Part shown: positions 9,152-17,476 of the stretch, one piece after another
Layout of the letters: every line of letters starts with the position of its first letter
Numbering within the stretch: position 1 is the first letter of the stretch
Source: Flavobacterium flavigenum
GTDB lineage: Bacteria > Bacteroidota > Bacteroidia > Flavobacteriales > Flavobacteriaceae
DNA length: 64,000 bases
Direction of reading: 5' to 3'
Assembly: GCF_027111255.2 (NCBI RefSeq)
Contig: NZ_CP114285.2
Span: 744,001-808,000, forward strand
The notes under the pieces: generated by a model
Told to the model about the DNA's origin: nothing
The model's input: the letters and a program-made list of their open reading frames with translations, nothing else
Database searches by the model: none
Made by a program: the position numbers and the translations under genes

Positions 9152-9577
9152 ATGCCTAGTCCAGTTTCAGAATGCCTGTATTGCCAAAACAATGAAACCT
9201 TACACCAATTAATGATCAAAGTTGCAGATCTAAAGGTATCGCAGCTTTTTCTTTTTAAAGAACAATCATATACAGGCCGTTTAAATGTAGTTTACAAAGA
9301 TCACGCAGTTGAATTTTATGAATTAAGTGATGAACAGCGCAATTTATTTATGGAAGATGTTGCTACAACAGCAAAAGCTATTGCAAAAGCATTTAATCCT
9401 GATAAAATCAATTACGGTGCTTTTAGTGACACTTTATCGCATTTGCACATGCACATTGTGCCGAAATACAAAGATGGTTATGGATTTGGAAGTGTTTTTG
9501 AAATGAACCCTCAAAAAACCTATTTATCTGATACGGAATATGATGCTGTTATAGCAAAAATTAAAGCCAATTTGTAA
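9152..9577 (+). CDS. HIT-family hydrolase
   Basis: 141 residues. The histidine triad is explicit: HLHMHIVPK (about residues 98-106), the H-x-H-x-H motif of HIT nucleotide hydrolases/transferases, with the catalytic histidine in the middle of the triad. CLYCQNN near the N-terminus is a CxxC pair found in some HIT proteins. The substrate is usually a nucleoside phosphoramidate or dinucleotide; this cannot be narrowed here. Cytoplasmic, no signal peptide. It is a single gene bounded by terminators. Confidence 0.9.
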   Translation: MPSPVSECLYCQNNETLHQLMIKVADLKVSQLFLFKEQSYTGRLNVVYKDHAVEFYELSDEQRNLFMEDVATTAKAIAKAFNPDKINYGAFSDTLSHLHMHIVPKYKDGYGFGSVFEMNPQKTYLSDTEYDAVIAKIKANL

Positions 9578-9603
9578 TCAGATTTTAAATAAAGCATTTA
9601 CTA

Positions 9604-9651
9604 AAAAAGCTTTTTCTGCCTCAGAAATTTGAAATGCAGAAAAAGCTTTTT
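9604..9651. terminator. Bidirectional terminator between HIT gene and MutS-like gene
   Basis: A perfect 16-bp stem (AAAAAGCTTTTTCTGC at 9604-9619 with its complement at 9636-9651). A and T tracts on both sides would serve the convergent gene pair. Confidence 0.85.
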
Positions 9652-9677
9652 CATTACAAAAACACTTGGTATTAATG

Positions 9678-11450
9678 CTAGATAACCCCCATCTTCTGCA
9701 TCAGGAAAGTGGCACTTTTATTTTTACAAATTCCTTCTCGGAGTTTATAATCAAAATGTAAATCGTTATCTTTAATTTCTACCTCAAAACATTGGTTGGT
9801 CAAAGTTTCTGGATATTCATTCGTTGTTAAGCAAACCTCAATATCATGGGTTGCGATGGCACCGATTGCCTTTTTAGCAATCACCTTTTTAACCACTTCG
9901 ATAGTTCCGTTCCTTTTGTCATCAGAGTTGGTTCCTCTTAAAATCTCATCCAGTAAAACAAAAGCCGGTTTCTCTTCTAAAGCATCCATAATTTGTTTTA
10001 AACGTTTGATTTCTGCAAAAAAGTACGATTCACTATCCGCTAAAGAATCTGATAATCGCATCGAAACTAAAACTGGAAGTGGATGAATTTTAGCCTCTGA
10101 AGCACAAACAACTGAACCTATTCCGCCTAAAACCATATTAATACCAAGACTTCTTATAAAAGTACTTTTTCCGGACATATTTGAACCGGTTAAAATCATA
10201 AACGATTCCGGATAAAAATGCGTATCATTCCCTACCCTGCTCACCGGATTTAATAACGGATGACTCAGACTTTTGAACTCTATTTTATACTCCGAATTAA
10301 TTTCCGGAAAAACAAAATCAGGATTATTGTACGCCAGATTAGCAAGACTACTCAAAGATTCAAACTCCCCTATTACATCAATCCATTTTTCAAGCTGGTC
10401 AGCATAATTATGTTTCCACTTCAAAAGTGCCCTTAACACATGAAGATTGAATAAAAAGCTTCCGTTAAAAAGTGTAGCAGTCACAAGATTGCTAATTGTA
10501 TCCATACGGGAAAACAATTCTGAAAGCTGTTTTAAATGTGAACCGGCTGATGTATTTTTAAAAATTAGCTGGCTTTGTAAATCAATTAGTTTTTTAGACT
10601 CAAATTTTTCCTGTTCAATCTTCTCAACCAAAAGACCATATTGTTTGATGATTTTATCGATATTATCTGCGTTGGCGATTTCAGACTGAATACGTTTCGT
10701 TACCCTTCCTAAAACAATCAGATTCGCAATAAATATATAAGTCACATAGGAGAGCAGAATCGTTTTTGAAGTAATAAAATAAGCTGTCAGTAAACCTAAA
10801 AACAACGTTGGCAAAACAATTGACAACACATTCAAAACTTTAGGTAATGAATTATTTCTAAATGATTTCCAGTGCATTAATGAATCATAACAATCTTTAC
10901 TGTCATGACTGACAATTCCCAATGCGTTGAATTCCTGACGCCAGTCTGTTTTTGATGCAAGTTCTTTTATTGCTTCCTGATTTTGAATTATAATTTCATT
11001 AGAATTCAATTTCAACAATTGATTTGCCAATGTCTTTTTACCTATAAAAGTTGCCGTTCTGTTTAAATTCTGAAATAAAGAATGTTCTCCAAAGATATCC
11101 AGATCGTAGGCATAGGGATGATGAAAATCATTGAACTCAAAACCATTTTCAAAAGGAAGTTTTTCTCTTTTTAGGAAAGAAATTTCGTTTTTATTGACTT
11201 TTAAAAGCACTGTTAAAAGTTTTTTCTGGAAAGATAAACGCGAATGAATGCGCATTAAAAAGACAAAACCAGCAAAAAACAATAACGCACCAATTAGGTA
11301 TATAACTTCATCTTTTTTGATGTAATAAAACATCAGAAACAAAAAAATAAAAATACTTAAAATCCTTAGAAGACTGATGGTGTTAAACTTTTTGCTCGTT
11401 TTGTTTAATAAATCTGTATAATGGGAAAACCTGTTTTTGTAATAGTCCAT
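9678..11450 (-). CDS. Membrane-anchored MutS-family ATPase
   Basis: 590 residues from the ATG at 11450; the frame is open 8 codons further but MDYYKNRFSHY is the more usual start. The C-terminal third is a MutS domain V ATPase: Walker A LTGSNMSGKSTFIRSLG (about 430), Walker B AFVLLDEILRGTNS (about 505) and the THD segment GAIATHDIEVCL. The N-terminal part has four hydrophobic segments (two around residues 30-75 and two around 210-250), which bona fide MutS lacks, and there is no mismatch-recognition domain. Such membrane MutS-like proteins are common in Bacteroidota and their function is unknown; general mismatch repair should not be assumed. Confidence 0.88.
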   Translation of the reverse strand: MDYYKNRFSHYTDLLNKTSKKFNTISLLRILSIFIFLFLMFYYIKKDEVIYLIGALLFFAGFVFLMRIHSRLSFQKKLLTVLLKVNKNEISFLKREKLPFENGFEFNDFHHPYAYDLDIFGEHSLFQNLNRTATFIGKKTLANQLLKLNSNEIIIQNQEAIKELASKTDWRQEFNALGIVSHDSKDCYDSLMHWKSFRNNSLPKVLNVLSIVLPTLFLGLLTAYFITSKTILLSYVTYIFIANLIVLGRVTKRIQSEIANADNIDKIIKQYGLLVEKIEQEKFESKKLIDLQSQLIFKNTSAGSHLKQLSELFSRMDTISNLVTATLFNGSFLFNLHVLRALLKWKHNYADQLEKWIDVIGEFESLSSLANLAYNNPDFVFPEINSEYKIEFKSLSHPLLNPVSRVGNDTHFYPESFMILTGSNMSGKSTFIRSLGINMVLGGIGSVVCASEAKIHPLPVLVSMRLSDSLADSESYFFAEIKRLKQIMDALEEKPAFVLLDEILRGTNSDDKRNGTIEVVKKVIAKKAIGAIATHDIEVCLTTNEYPETLTNQCFEVEIKDNDLHFDYKLREGICKNKSATFLMQKMGVI

Positions 11451-11519
11451 TTTTTCAATTTTGCTGAACCACAAATATAGGTTTTACGACTTCAAAATTT
11501 GATTTAATTTCAACGTAAA

Positions 11520-12353
11520 TTAGTCATTATGCATTATTAAAACCGGAATAGAAACTTCTTTTGTTATTTTTTTACTAAAACTGGAAGTAAAAAGACTTTC
11601 AAAAAAAGATCTTTTATGCGTAATAGTTGTCAAAACGTCAACATCTTTGTACAGTACAAAGTCAAGTATGGTCTCTTTAACATCATCACTTGGCAATACT
11701 AAAAATTCTACATTTTCATTGGCAAACTCAACTTCCCATTCTTTAATGGTTTCGGCAGCCACATCAGATTCAGAGGTTTTTACGTACAAGCTTCGGACTT
11801 TAGCATTCGTTTTTTTAGCAATTTTCAATACCTTTCTCAATTCTTTTTTATCTTTTTCGCGATAACGGGTCGTAAATCCAATCACTTTTATTTTTTTGAA
11901 TTTAGCATCTATCGGCACACATAAAACCGGAACATCTACACCTGAAATGACCGAACTTGTATTAGAGCCTGTAAAAAAAGTAGTCCAGTCAGAAATTCCG
12001 TTTGTACCCATAATAACAAAATCTGCTTTTTCCTCTTCTACAGCATTTTTTAAGTTATAAAGCAAATCACCATCCATCAAACGATGCTTGATAACAATTT
12101 CTTCTAAATTTCTTTCCATTGCAATAGTTTTCAGTTTAGGAATCTCATCCTTAAACATCTCAAAATTAGCCAGCTCTATAGAACTGTAGATAGCGGCATA
12201 ATTTTCAGGAAAAAACTGGCTGTCATATACGGGAATTTCGAAGGTATGCAGTAGAACAAGTTCGGCGTTTACGACTTTGGCAAACTCTAACGCATGTACA
12301 AATGCATTTGTTGCTGCTTCAGAAAAATCGGTCGGGAATATTATCTTTTTCAT
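11520..12353 (-). CDS. Universal stress protein with two USP domains
   Basis: 277 residues with tandem USP folds (about 1-145 and 150-277). The first domain starts KKIIFPTDFSEAA and carries the ATP-binding pattern MGTNGISDWTTFFTGSNTS, matching G-x2-G-x9-G-[ST]. The second domain (IKVIGFTTRYREKD...) lacks a clean version of that motif and may not bind ATP. Cytoplasmic; role in stress survival by family. It is divergent from mnmE, and a TGAT-N4-ATCA palindrome lies 55 bases upstream of its start, suggesting CRP/FNR-type control. Confidence 0.9.
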   Translation of the reverse strand: MKKIIFPTDFSEAATNAFVHALEFAKVVNAELVLLHTFEIPVYDSQFFPENYAAIYSSIELANFEMFKDEIPKLKTIAMERNLEEIVIKHRLMDGDLLYNLKNAVEEEKADFVIMGTNGISDWTTFFTGSNTSSVISGVDVPVLCVPIDAKFKKIKVIGFTTRYREKDKKELRKVLKIAKKTNAKVRSLYVKTSESDVAAETIKEWEVEFANENVEFLVLPSDDVKETILDFVLYKDVDVLTTITHKRSFFESLFTSSFSKKITKEVSIPVLIMHND

Positions 12354-12407
12354 ATTACATTTTTTAGGTTATCTACATAAAGTTACTAAATCGTACTTAG
12401 AAGTTAC

Positions 12408-12421
12408 CTGATAATTATCAG
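12408..12421. promoter_or_regulatory. FNR-like palindrome between usp gene and mnmE
   Basis: CTGATAATTATCAG is a perfect 14-bp palindrome containing TGAT-N4-ATCA, four of five bases per arm of the FNR consensus TTGAT-N4-ATCAA. It is 55 bases from the usp start and 174 from the mnmE start. Confidence 0.45.
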
Positions 12422-12567
12422 TTTTACAAAAATTTAACCCTAATTGATTATAAGAGATAATCTAATAAATTTTTAAAGCATCTATTTAAATAATATATAA
12501 AAACTTCTATCAATTAATACTTTATAAAATATAAAATACCAAATTCATAAGCCTTATAAAAACTTTG

Positions 12568-12575
12568 TACCTTTG
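12568..12575 (+). promoter_or_regulatory. -7 promoter box of mnmE
   Basis: TACCTTTG followed by CA is the classic Bacteroidota -7 element, 19 bases before the ATG at 12595. No clear TTG was found at the -33 spacing. Confidence 0.6.
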
Positions 12576-12594
12576 CACCCTTGCAATTTACAAC

Positions 12595-13995
12595 ATGATA
12601 CATCAAGATTCTATAGTCGCCCTGGCTACTCCATCCGGAGCAGGTGCTATTGCCATAATTCGTATTTCAGGTGCTGAAGCTATTTCTATTGGAAATTCAG
12701 TTTTTAAATCTGTAAAAAACAAAGATTTAACAAAGCAAAAAACACATACACTGCATTTAGGCCACATTGTCGATGATTCAAAAACTTTGGATGAAGTGCT
12801 GGTATCTGTTTTTAAAGGGCCTAATTCATACACAGGTGAGGATACTATCGAAATATCATGTCATGGTTCAACCTATATTCAGCAGCAAATCATTCAGTTA
12901 TTATTGAGAAAAGGTTGCCGAATGGCCGATGCGGGTGAGTTTACACTGAGAGCTTTCCTGAACGGAAAACTGGATTTATCTCAGGCAGAAGCCGTTGCCG
13001 ATTTGATTTCGTCTGATAACGAAGCCTCACATCAAATTGCCATGCAGCAAATGCGTGGCGGTTTTAGTAATGAAATTGCAAAATTACGGGAAGAGCTTCT
13101 GAATTTTGCATCGTTGATTGAACTGGAATTGGATTTTGCCGAAGAAGATGTTGAATTTGCTGACCGGACACAATTTAACGAATTATTAAACCGAATTGAA
13201 TTTGTTTTAAAAAGATTAATTGATTCATTTGCCGTTGGGAACGTTATTAAAAACGGAATTCCGGTTGCTATTGTTGGAGAACCAAATGTTGGCAAATCGA
13301 CTTTATTAAATGCTTTACTAAACGAAGAGCGCGCAATTGTGTCTGATATTGCCGGAACAACCCGTGATACCATTGAAGATGAACTGGTGATTGGCGGAAT
13401 CGCATTCAGATTTATCGATACTGCCGGAATTCGCGAAACAAAAGATGTTGTAGAAAGTATTGGAATCAAAAAAACATTTGAAAAAATTGATCAGGCGCAG
13501 GTTGTCATTTATTTATTTGATGGCTTGAAATTCAAATCATCCAGTTCAGAGTTTATAAATGAAATTGAACAGATTAAAAACAAATACCCTTTAAAACCTT
13601 TACTTATAGTTGTAAATAAAAAAGATATTTTATCCGGGGAGGATGCTTTAAACATTAGTGCCAAACTCGAAAACTTAAATGCGAAACTTTTATTACTATC
13701 TGCAAAAAACAAAATTGGTATCGACGAATTAAAGAATGAATTATTGTCATTTGTAAACACAGGAGCTTTACGTAATAATGAGACTATCATTACAAATACA
13801 AGACATTATGATTCTTTATTGAAAGCTTTGGATGAAATACAAAAAGTAAAATTTGGACTGGAAAGCAATCTTTCCAGCGACTTAATTGCACTGGATATAA
13901 AAGAAGCTTTGTACCAATTCGGGCTGATTACGGGTCAGGTCTCAAACGATGAATTATTAGGGAATATTTTCGCCAACTTTTGTATTGGAAAATAG
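12595..13995 (+). CDS. mnmE: tRNA modification GTPase MnmE
   Basis: 466 residues from the ATG at 12595 (an upstream in-frame TTG at 12565 lies inside the promoter and is rejected). MnmE with MnmG installs the 5-carboxymethylaminomethyl group on U34 of tRNAs. Visible parts: the N-terminal tetrahydrofolate-binding domain (DSIVALATPSGAGAIAIIRISG, GEFTLRAFLNGKLDLSQAEAV), and the G domain with P-loop GEPNVGKSTLLNAL (about 222), G2 GTTRDT, G3 DTAGIRET and G4 NKKD, and the C-terminal FCIGK ending whose cysteine is conserved. Length is normal. The last codons (TTTTGTATTGGAAAATAG) match the conserved segment that serves as the chromosomal target of some integrative elements, and an accessory region begins right after the stop. 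Confidence 0.97.
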   Translation: MIHQDSIVALATPSGAGAIAIIRISGAEAISIGNSVFKSVKNKDLTKQKTHTLHLGHIVDDSKTLDEVLVSVFKGPNSYTGEDTIEISCHGSTYIQQQIIQLLLRKGCRMADAGEFTLRAFLNGKLDLSQAEAVADLISSDNEASHQIAMQQMRGGFSNEIAKLREELLNFASLIELELDFAEEDVEFADRTQFNELLNRIEFVLKRLIDSFAVGNVIKNGIPVAIVGEPNVGKSTLLNALLNEERAIVSDIAGTTRDTIEDELVIGGIAFRFIDTAGIRETKDVVESIGIKKTFEKIDQAQVVIYLFDGLKFKSSSSEFINEIEQIKNKYPLKPLLIVVNKKDILSGEDALNISAKLENLNAKLLLLSAKNKIGIDELKNELLSFVNTGALRNNETIITNTRHYDSLLKALDEIQKVKFGLESNLSSDLIALDIKEALYQFGLITGQVSNDELLGNIFANFCIGK

Positions 13996-14111
13996 CAAGA
14001 CAAAATAACGCAAAACAACAACAAACAAACGATTTAAAGCATTGATAAACAATACTTTAACTCATTTTTTAATTCCTTTTTCTTTTGGATGTTATGTGAT
14101 GTTTTGATTAA

Positions 14112-14152
14112 ATTTGTACCTTATTTGTACCTCGCTTGCTCGAGGTACAAAT
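14112..14152. repeat. Three ATTTGTACC repeats, two forming a perfect hairpin
   Basis: ATTTGTACC occurs at 14112-14120 and 14123-14131, and inverted at 14144-14152. The last two are extended to a 12-bp perfect stem (ATTTGTACCTCG and complement) with a 6-nt loop. The element lies between mnmE and the excisionase-like gene. It could be integrase arm-type sites or a terminator of mnmE. Confidence 0.5.
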
Positions 14153-14185
14153 AATATTTTTTTTTGGCCAAATTATGGCACGCGT

Positions 14186-14222
14186 AGACACACATAGTCA
14201 CAGTGGGACACTTAAAGTCACA
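14186..14222 (+). repeat. Four short repeats at exact 10-bp spacing before the HTH gene
   Basis: AGACACA, AGTCACA, GGACACT and AGTCACA begin at 14186, 14196, 14206 and 14216, one helical turn apart, ending 5 bases before the ATG at 14228. The phasing suggests a multi-copy DNA-binding site on one face of the helix, for example for the excisionase-like protein that follows. Confidence 0.5.
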
Positions 14223-14227
14223 TTTCT

Positions 14228-14791
14228 ATGAGTACGAACATTAAGATTACCCGAATCTGCGAATTCTGCCAAAATGAATTCACGGCCAAGACAACAAAAA
14301 CACAGTATTGCTCGCTAAAATGCAGCAGCAGAGCCTACAAAGCAAGGACAAGAAAGTCTAAAATTGAGGAAAGCAACAGACAGACAGAAATTGCCCGGCA
14401 TCCACAACTTGAAGCTGTAAAAACAAAAGATTTTCTGAGCGTTAATCAGGCCAGCCTTTTGTTTGGAATTAGCAAAAGGACAATTTACAGAATCATTTCC
14501 AGAGGAGAGCTCGATGTAGCCAAATTTGGAGCAAGGACGGTTATTCGAAAATGCGATATGGATGCTTTCTTTTCCATTCCACTGGAAGAGGCATTACTGC
14601 GTCCAGTTCAGGAATTCCCGGGATTAGAGAACTGTTATACTATTACGCAGATACAACAGAAGTTTGGCATATCGCCAGGGGCTCTCTATATGCTGATTCA
14701 GCGTCAGGGAATAGCCAAATATTCCATAGGGAAGTTTAATTATGTTGCGAAGAAAGATATTGATATTATATTTAATGTAAGAGAAAAATGA
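14228..14791 (+). CDS. Excisionase-like HTH protein with N-terminal zinc-finger motif
   Basis: 187 residues. The N-terminus has CEFCQNEFTAKTTKTQYC-x3-C, four cysteines that could bind zinc. Residues about 68-118 form a MerR/Xis-type winged helix (LSVNQASLLFGISKRTIYRIISRGEL...), and a second similar HTH follows (about 138-182, YTITQIQQKFGISPGALYMLI). Proteins like this accompany tyrosine integrases in Bacteroidota mobile elements and act as recombination directionality factors or regulators. Here the stop codon overlaps the integrase start by 4 bases (14788-14791), so the two were co-transcribed. Phased repeats in front of it are likely binding sites (inference). Confidence 0.75.
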   Translation: MSTNIKITRICEFCQNEFTAKTTKTQYCSLKCSSRAYKARTRKSKIEESNRQTEIARHPQLEAVKTKDFLSVNQASLLFGISKRTIYRIISRGELDVAKFGARTVIRKCDMDAFFSIPLEEALLRPVQEFPGLENCYTITQIQQKFGISPGALYMLIQRQGIAKYSIGKFNYVAKKDIDIIFNVREK

Positions 14792-15929
14792 AAAAGGGAA
14801 ATGTAAAACTGAGAAAAAAACTTTTGCCAAGCGGAATGATATCACTTTACCTTGATTTTTATCCGCCAATACTAAATAAAGAAACGAATAAGTACACAAG
14901 ACGTGAATTCTTAAAACTGTACCTTTTTGAGCGTCCAAAAAATCAAATTCAAAAAATTTCCAATATTGAGACTCTCCATACAGCAGAGCTGATTCAGATT
15001 CGGAGACAAAACGAACTTCGGAAGCACGATGTCTATAGTGAATTTGAAAAAGAACAATTGGAAATCCAAAGGATAGCAATCGGCTCATTTTTAGATTATT
15101 TTAAAAATCTAGCTGATAAAAAACAGGGAAAGAACTATCAGATTTGGAACACTGCTATTATTCATTTTGAAAACTTTCTTTCTGGCGGAGACATTCGTTT
15201 TAAGATATAACGGTGACTTTGATGGAGGATTACAAGGAATATTTATTAAAAGCCAAAAACAGACGAGATAATGGGAATACTCTGGCTCGAAATACAGCGC
15301 TCTCCTATCATAACAAGCTTAAGACTACACTTAAAAGAGCATATAAAGAAGGAAAACTACGAACCGATATAAATGCCGGAATCGATTCAATTAAAGAGCA
15401 GGAGTCACAGCGAAATTTTCTAACTTTAAATGAAGCTAAAAAATTATTTGCAACTCCTTGCTCGAAAGAAATAGTTTTTAGAATTTCTATGTTTTCTACC
15501 CTCACTGGAATGAGATATTCAGATATAGCTAAATTAACCTGGTCAGAAGTTCAGTATAGAGAAGATGATGGATATTATATCAGGTTTAAACAAAAGAAAA
15601 CTGAAGGCTTACAGACCATGCCGATATCAATTGAGGCATTTGAAACTCTTGGAGAGAGAGCAACTGATAATGACAAAGTTTTTACTGGTCTAAAAAAGTG
15701 GGATGTGGACAGGGTTTTACCAGTCTGGATTGCCCAAGCTGGAATTACAAAACACATAACTTTCCATTGTTTTCGGCACACCTATGCTACATTGCAAATT
15801 TTCTCTGGAACAGATATTTTTACCATTTCAAAAATGCTTGGTCATAAAAGTGTCAAAACTACCCAGATTTACACTAAAATAATTGATGAGAAGAAAAGAG
15901 AAGCATCGCTAAGAATAAGCTTCAAATAG
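14788..15929 (+). pseudogene. Tyrosine recombinase (integrase), split by a single-base deletion
   Basis: The first frame (14788-15210, 140 residues) carries the arm-binding and SAM-like N-terminal portion; the second (from about 15205 to 15929) holds the rest including the catalytic domain. Restoring one G after the AAG at 15202-15204 joins them as RFKDITVTLMEDYKEYLL, a normal integrase junction, giving about 380 residues. Catalytic residues are all present downstream: Arg in TGMRYSDIAKL, Lys in KKTEG, HCFRH, His in GHKS and Tyr in TQIYTKI. So the lesion is one missing base in an otherwise intact gene: recent inactivation or a sequencing error. It sits next to the mnmE 3' end, a known integrase target. 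A short hairpin (GGAAG/CTTCC near 15948-15962) follows. Confidence 0.85.
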
Positions 15930-15978
15930 AATATTGCAAAATTAAGGAAGACTTCTTCCAAAAGTATGTGTTCCTTAT

Positions 15979-16320
15979 TTATTTAAATGATTTACTAGGA
16001 TTAAATTTTAATTCAGTTTCCTGCTGTATTTCAGTAATAGTTTTAATTCTACCCAATTTTATCCAATTTAGTAGCTCTGTCCGATAAAAATAAAGACGCT
16101 TACCCTGTTTATTGGCTGGAATCTCATTTCTACAAACTTTTGTATAAATTGTAGCCACAGACAATTTTAACAGTATTGCTGCTTCTGAAATAGTAAGTAA
16201 TTCATCATTAGCTGCTACCGTATTTAATTTATTTTCTTGTAAAAGTTTTTCAATACTATCAATTTTTGTCAGGAGCTCACCAATAATATCTGGTAAATCT
16301 TCAAATTTATATGGTTTCAT
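15979..16320 (-). CDS. Excisionase-family helix-turn-helix protein
   Basis: 113 residues from ATG 16320 (an earlier in-frame ATG at 16329 adds only three residues). After a helical N-terminus (IGELLTKIDSIEKLLQEN) comes a MerR/Xis-type HTH: LLTISEAAILLKLSVATIYTKVCRNEIPANKQGKRLYF (about 42-80), the HTH_17 pattern in which the last part contacts DNA. Small proteins like this are encoded next to integrases and mobilisation genes in Bacteroidota elements and act in excision or regulation. It is convergent with the broken integrase. Role beyond DNA binding is unknown. Confidence 0.75.
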   Translation of the reverse strand: MKPYKFEDLPDIIGELLTKIDSIEKLLQENKLNTVAANDELLTISEAAILLKLSVATIYTKVCRNEIPANKQGKRLYFYRTELLNWIKLGRIKTITEIQQETELKFNPSKSFK

Positions 16321-16467
16321 AGTTTGCATAATTTTTATGGATGTATAGTTTGTTCGTACATTTTCTGAATTTCGTAATTTTTATGAATGCTATTTTCTTT
16401 ATAAATGAAAGTAATAAAGCAGTAAAACTCAATTGACCGTACTCAACTACATTATAATTATGTGTTT

Positions 16468-16871
16468 TCATACGTAAAAGTCTTTCCTAACCTTCCAAAA
16501 TAGGTAGTTTGTAATTTGTATCGTAGGGTTCAACTGATTAATCATTTGGTAAGCGTCTTCTGCATTACGGCTAAATCTATCCCACTTCATAAAAAGAACA
16601 TGTTGATTCTATTATTATATTTTTTCAGATCAGCAAGAAAATTTTTCCATTGAGGCCTATTGAAAGTCTTGGCCGAATGATCTTCATATATTACAGTACG
16701 TATCTGTATCTGGTTAATACTGCAATATTTCCTCAGCATTTCCTCCTGATTGCGTTTTGAGAAACCTTTATCTGCCTGTTCAACACTTAAATCGAATCCC
16801 TAAAATCTAAGCATTTCCAAAGCTTTTTCCTGTGTCAATTTTGAATTACTATCATCAATATAATTTTTCAT
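16468..16871 (-). pseudogene. Serine recombinase (resolvase) N-terminal remnant
   Basis: Reading the minus strand from the ATG at 16871 gives MKNYIDDSNSKLTQEKALEM, a TAG, then EQADKGFSKRNQEEMLRKYC and YEDHSAKTFNRPQWKNF, then a frameshift near 16612 to LFMKWDRFSRNAEDAYQMI, ending at a stop at 16468-16470. EQADKGFS, EDHSAK.F.RP and KWDRFSRN are landmark motifs of large serine recombinases, including the conserved DRFSRN. The N-terminal catalytic serine region is replaced by unrelated sequence and the C-terminal half is missing. It is a decayed gene and probably marks an older mobile element at this site. No other feature is seen between 16330 and 17100. Confidence 0.7.
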
Positions 16872-17108
16872 AATTTACTTTTTATTATTTCAAAAAAAAA
16901 AAGATAATTTAATTATAGAAATGGAGATATACAACAAGTGAACTTGTCACTCTATGGAAGTCTTTTTCTCCTTGCATTCATTATAATTTATCGGAGCTGT
17001 CAAAAAAAGCAAATAGTATAATACAGAAGAAAAATAAATTATGACGTTATAGTAATATTTTATTAGAATATTATATTAAACAAATTTTAGAATAAAAATT
17101 TTAAATAG

Positions 17109-17138
17109 TTGCACCTCTATTCTAAACCTCTATTTTTG
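17109..17138 (+). promoter_or_regulatory. Bacteroidota promoter of the histone H1-like gene
   Basis: TTG at 17109-17111 and TATTTTTG at 17131-17138 are 19 bases apart, an ideal -33/-7 pair. The ATG follows 26 bases later. Confidence 0.7.
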
Positions 17139-17164
17139 TAGGCTTAATTTAAAAAAAATGTAAC

Positions 17165-17341
17165 ATGAAAGATTTAATAGCAAAAATCAATGCGGAAATC
17201 GAAAACTTCAAGACAGAATCTGAATCTTTAGCAGAAAAAGGAGTTAAAGCTGCCGGAGCAAGAGCCCGTAAATCTTCATTAGAAATTGAAAAACTTTTAA
17301 AAGAGTTTAGAAAAGTTTCTATCGAGGAATCTAAAAAGTAA
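17165..17341 (+). CDS. Histone H1-like small basic protein
   Basis: 58 residues, beginning MKDLIAKINAEIENFKTE and containing AEKGVKAAGARARKSSLEIEK, ending IEESKK. It is lysine/alanine rich and predicted helical, the pattern of the short histone H1/Hc1-like proteins found across Flavobacteriia, believed to bind DNA non-specifically. It has a textbook promoter upstream and a strong terminator downstream, which supports it being expressed. The last codons and the downstream sequence reappear in decayed form at 26187-26260, suggesting a second lost copy. On the opposite strand a longer but meaningless frame overlaps it. Confidence 0.8.
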   Translation: MKDLIAKINAEIENFKTESESLAEKGVKAAGARARKSSLEIEKLLKEFRKVSIEESKK

Positions 17342-17355
17342 TTCATCTTACTATG

Positions 17356-17381
17356 AGCCTTTCAGGATTTCCTGAAAGGCT
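17356..17381 (+). terminator. Terminator of the histone H1-like gene
   Basis: AGCCTTTCAGG pairs with CCTGAAAGGCT around a 4-nt loop, followed by TTCTTTTT. Confidence 0.85.
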
Positions 17382-17397
17382 TCTTTTTATATAAAAG

Positions 17398-17455
17398 GTG
17401 CAAAGTCACGAACTTTCGCATAGTATTCTATAAGAACCCCGGAGAGCCGGAAGAC
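17398..17455. repeat. Dispersed ~60-bp repeat, copy R1
   Basis: Member of a family with plan GTGC-AA-GTCA...TTCGCA...TTTTA-AAGAACAC-TCGGAGA-C-GG. The first half folds as a hairpin (GTGC.AA with TT.GCA). Other copies: 18825-18885, 23707-23770, 24878-24901 (left half) and 26163-26186 (right half). R1 follows the histone H1-like terminator. Confidence 0.6.
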
Positions 17456-17476
17456 AATTGGTAACCCTACCGAGTT

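Noticed and set aside
12565..12594. TTG start for mnmE ten codons upstream
   Set aside because: It overlaps the -7 box TACCTTTG and the conserved N-terminus begins at the ATG 12595.
13032..13469. 145-codon minus-strand frame inside mnmE
   Set aside because: Shadow of a well-defined gene with no family features; same reasoning applied to other antisense frames within CDSs.
14624..15088. 154-codon minus-strand frame
   Set aside because: Antisense to the excisionase-like gene and the integrase start.
17149..17346. 65-codon minus-strand frame over the histone H1-like gene
   Set aside because: The plus strand has promoter, terminator and a recognisable small protein in the same place.
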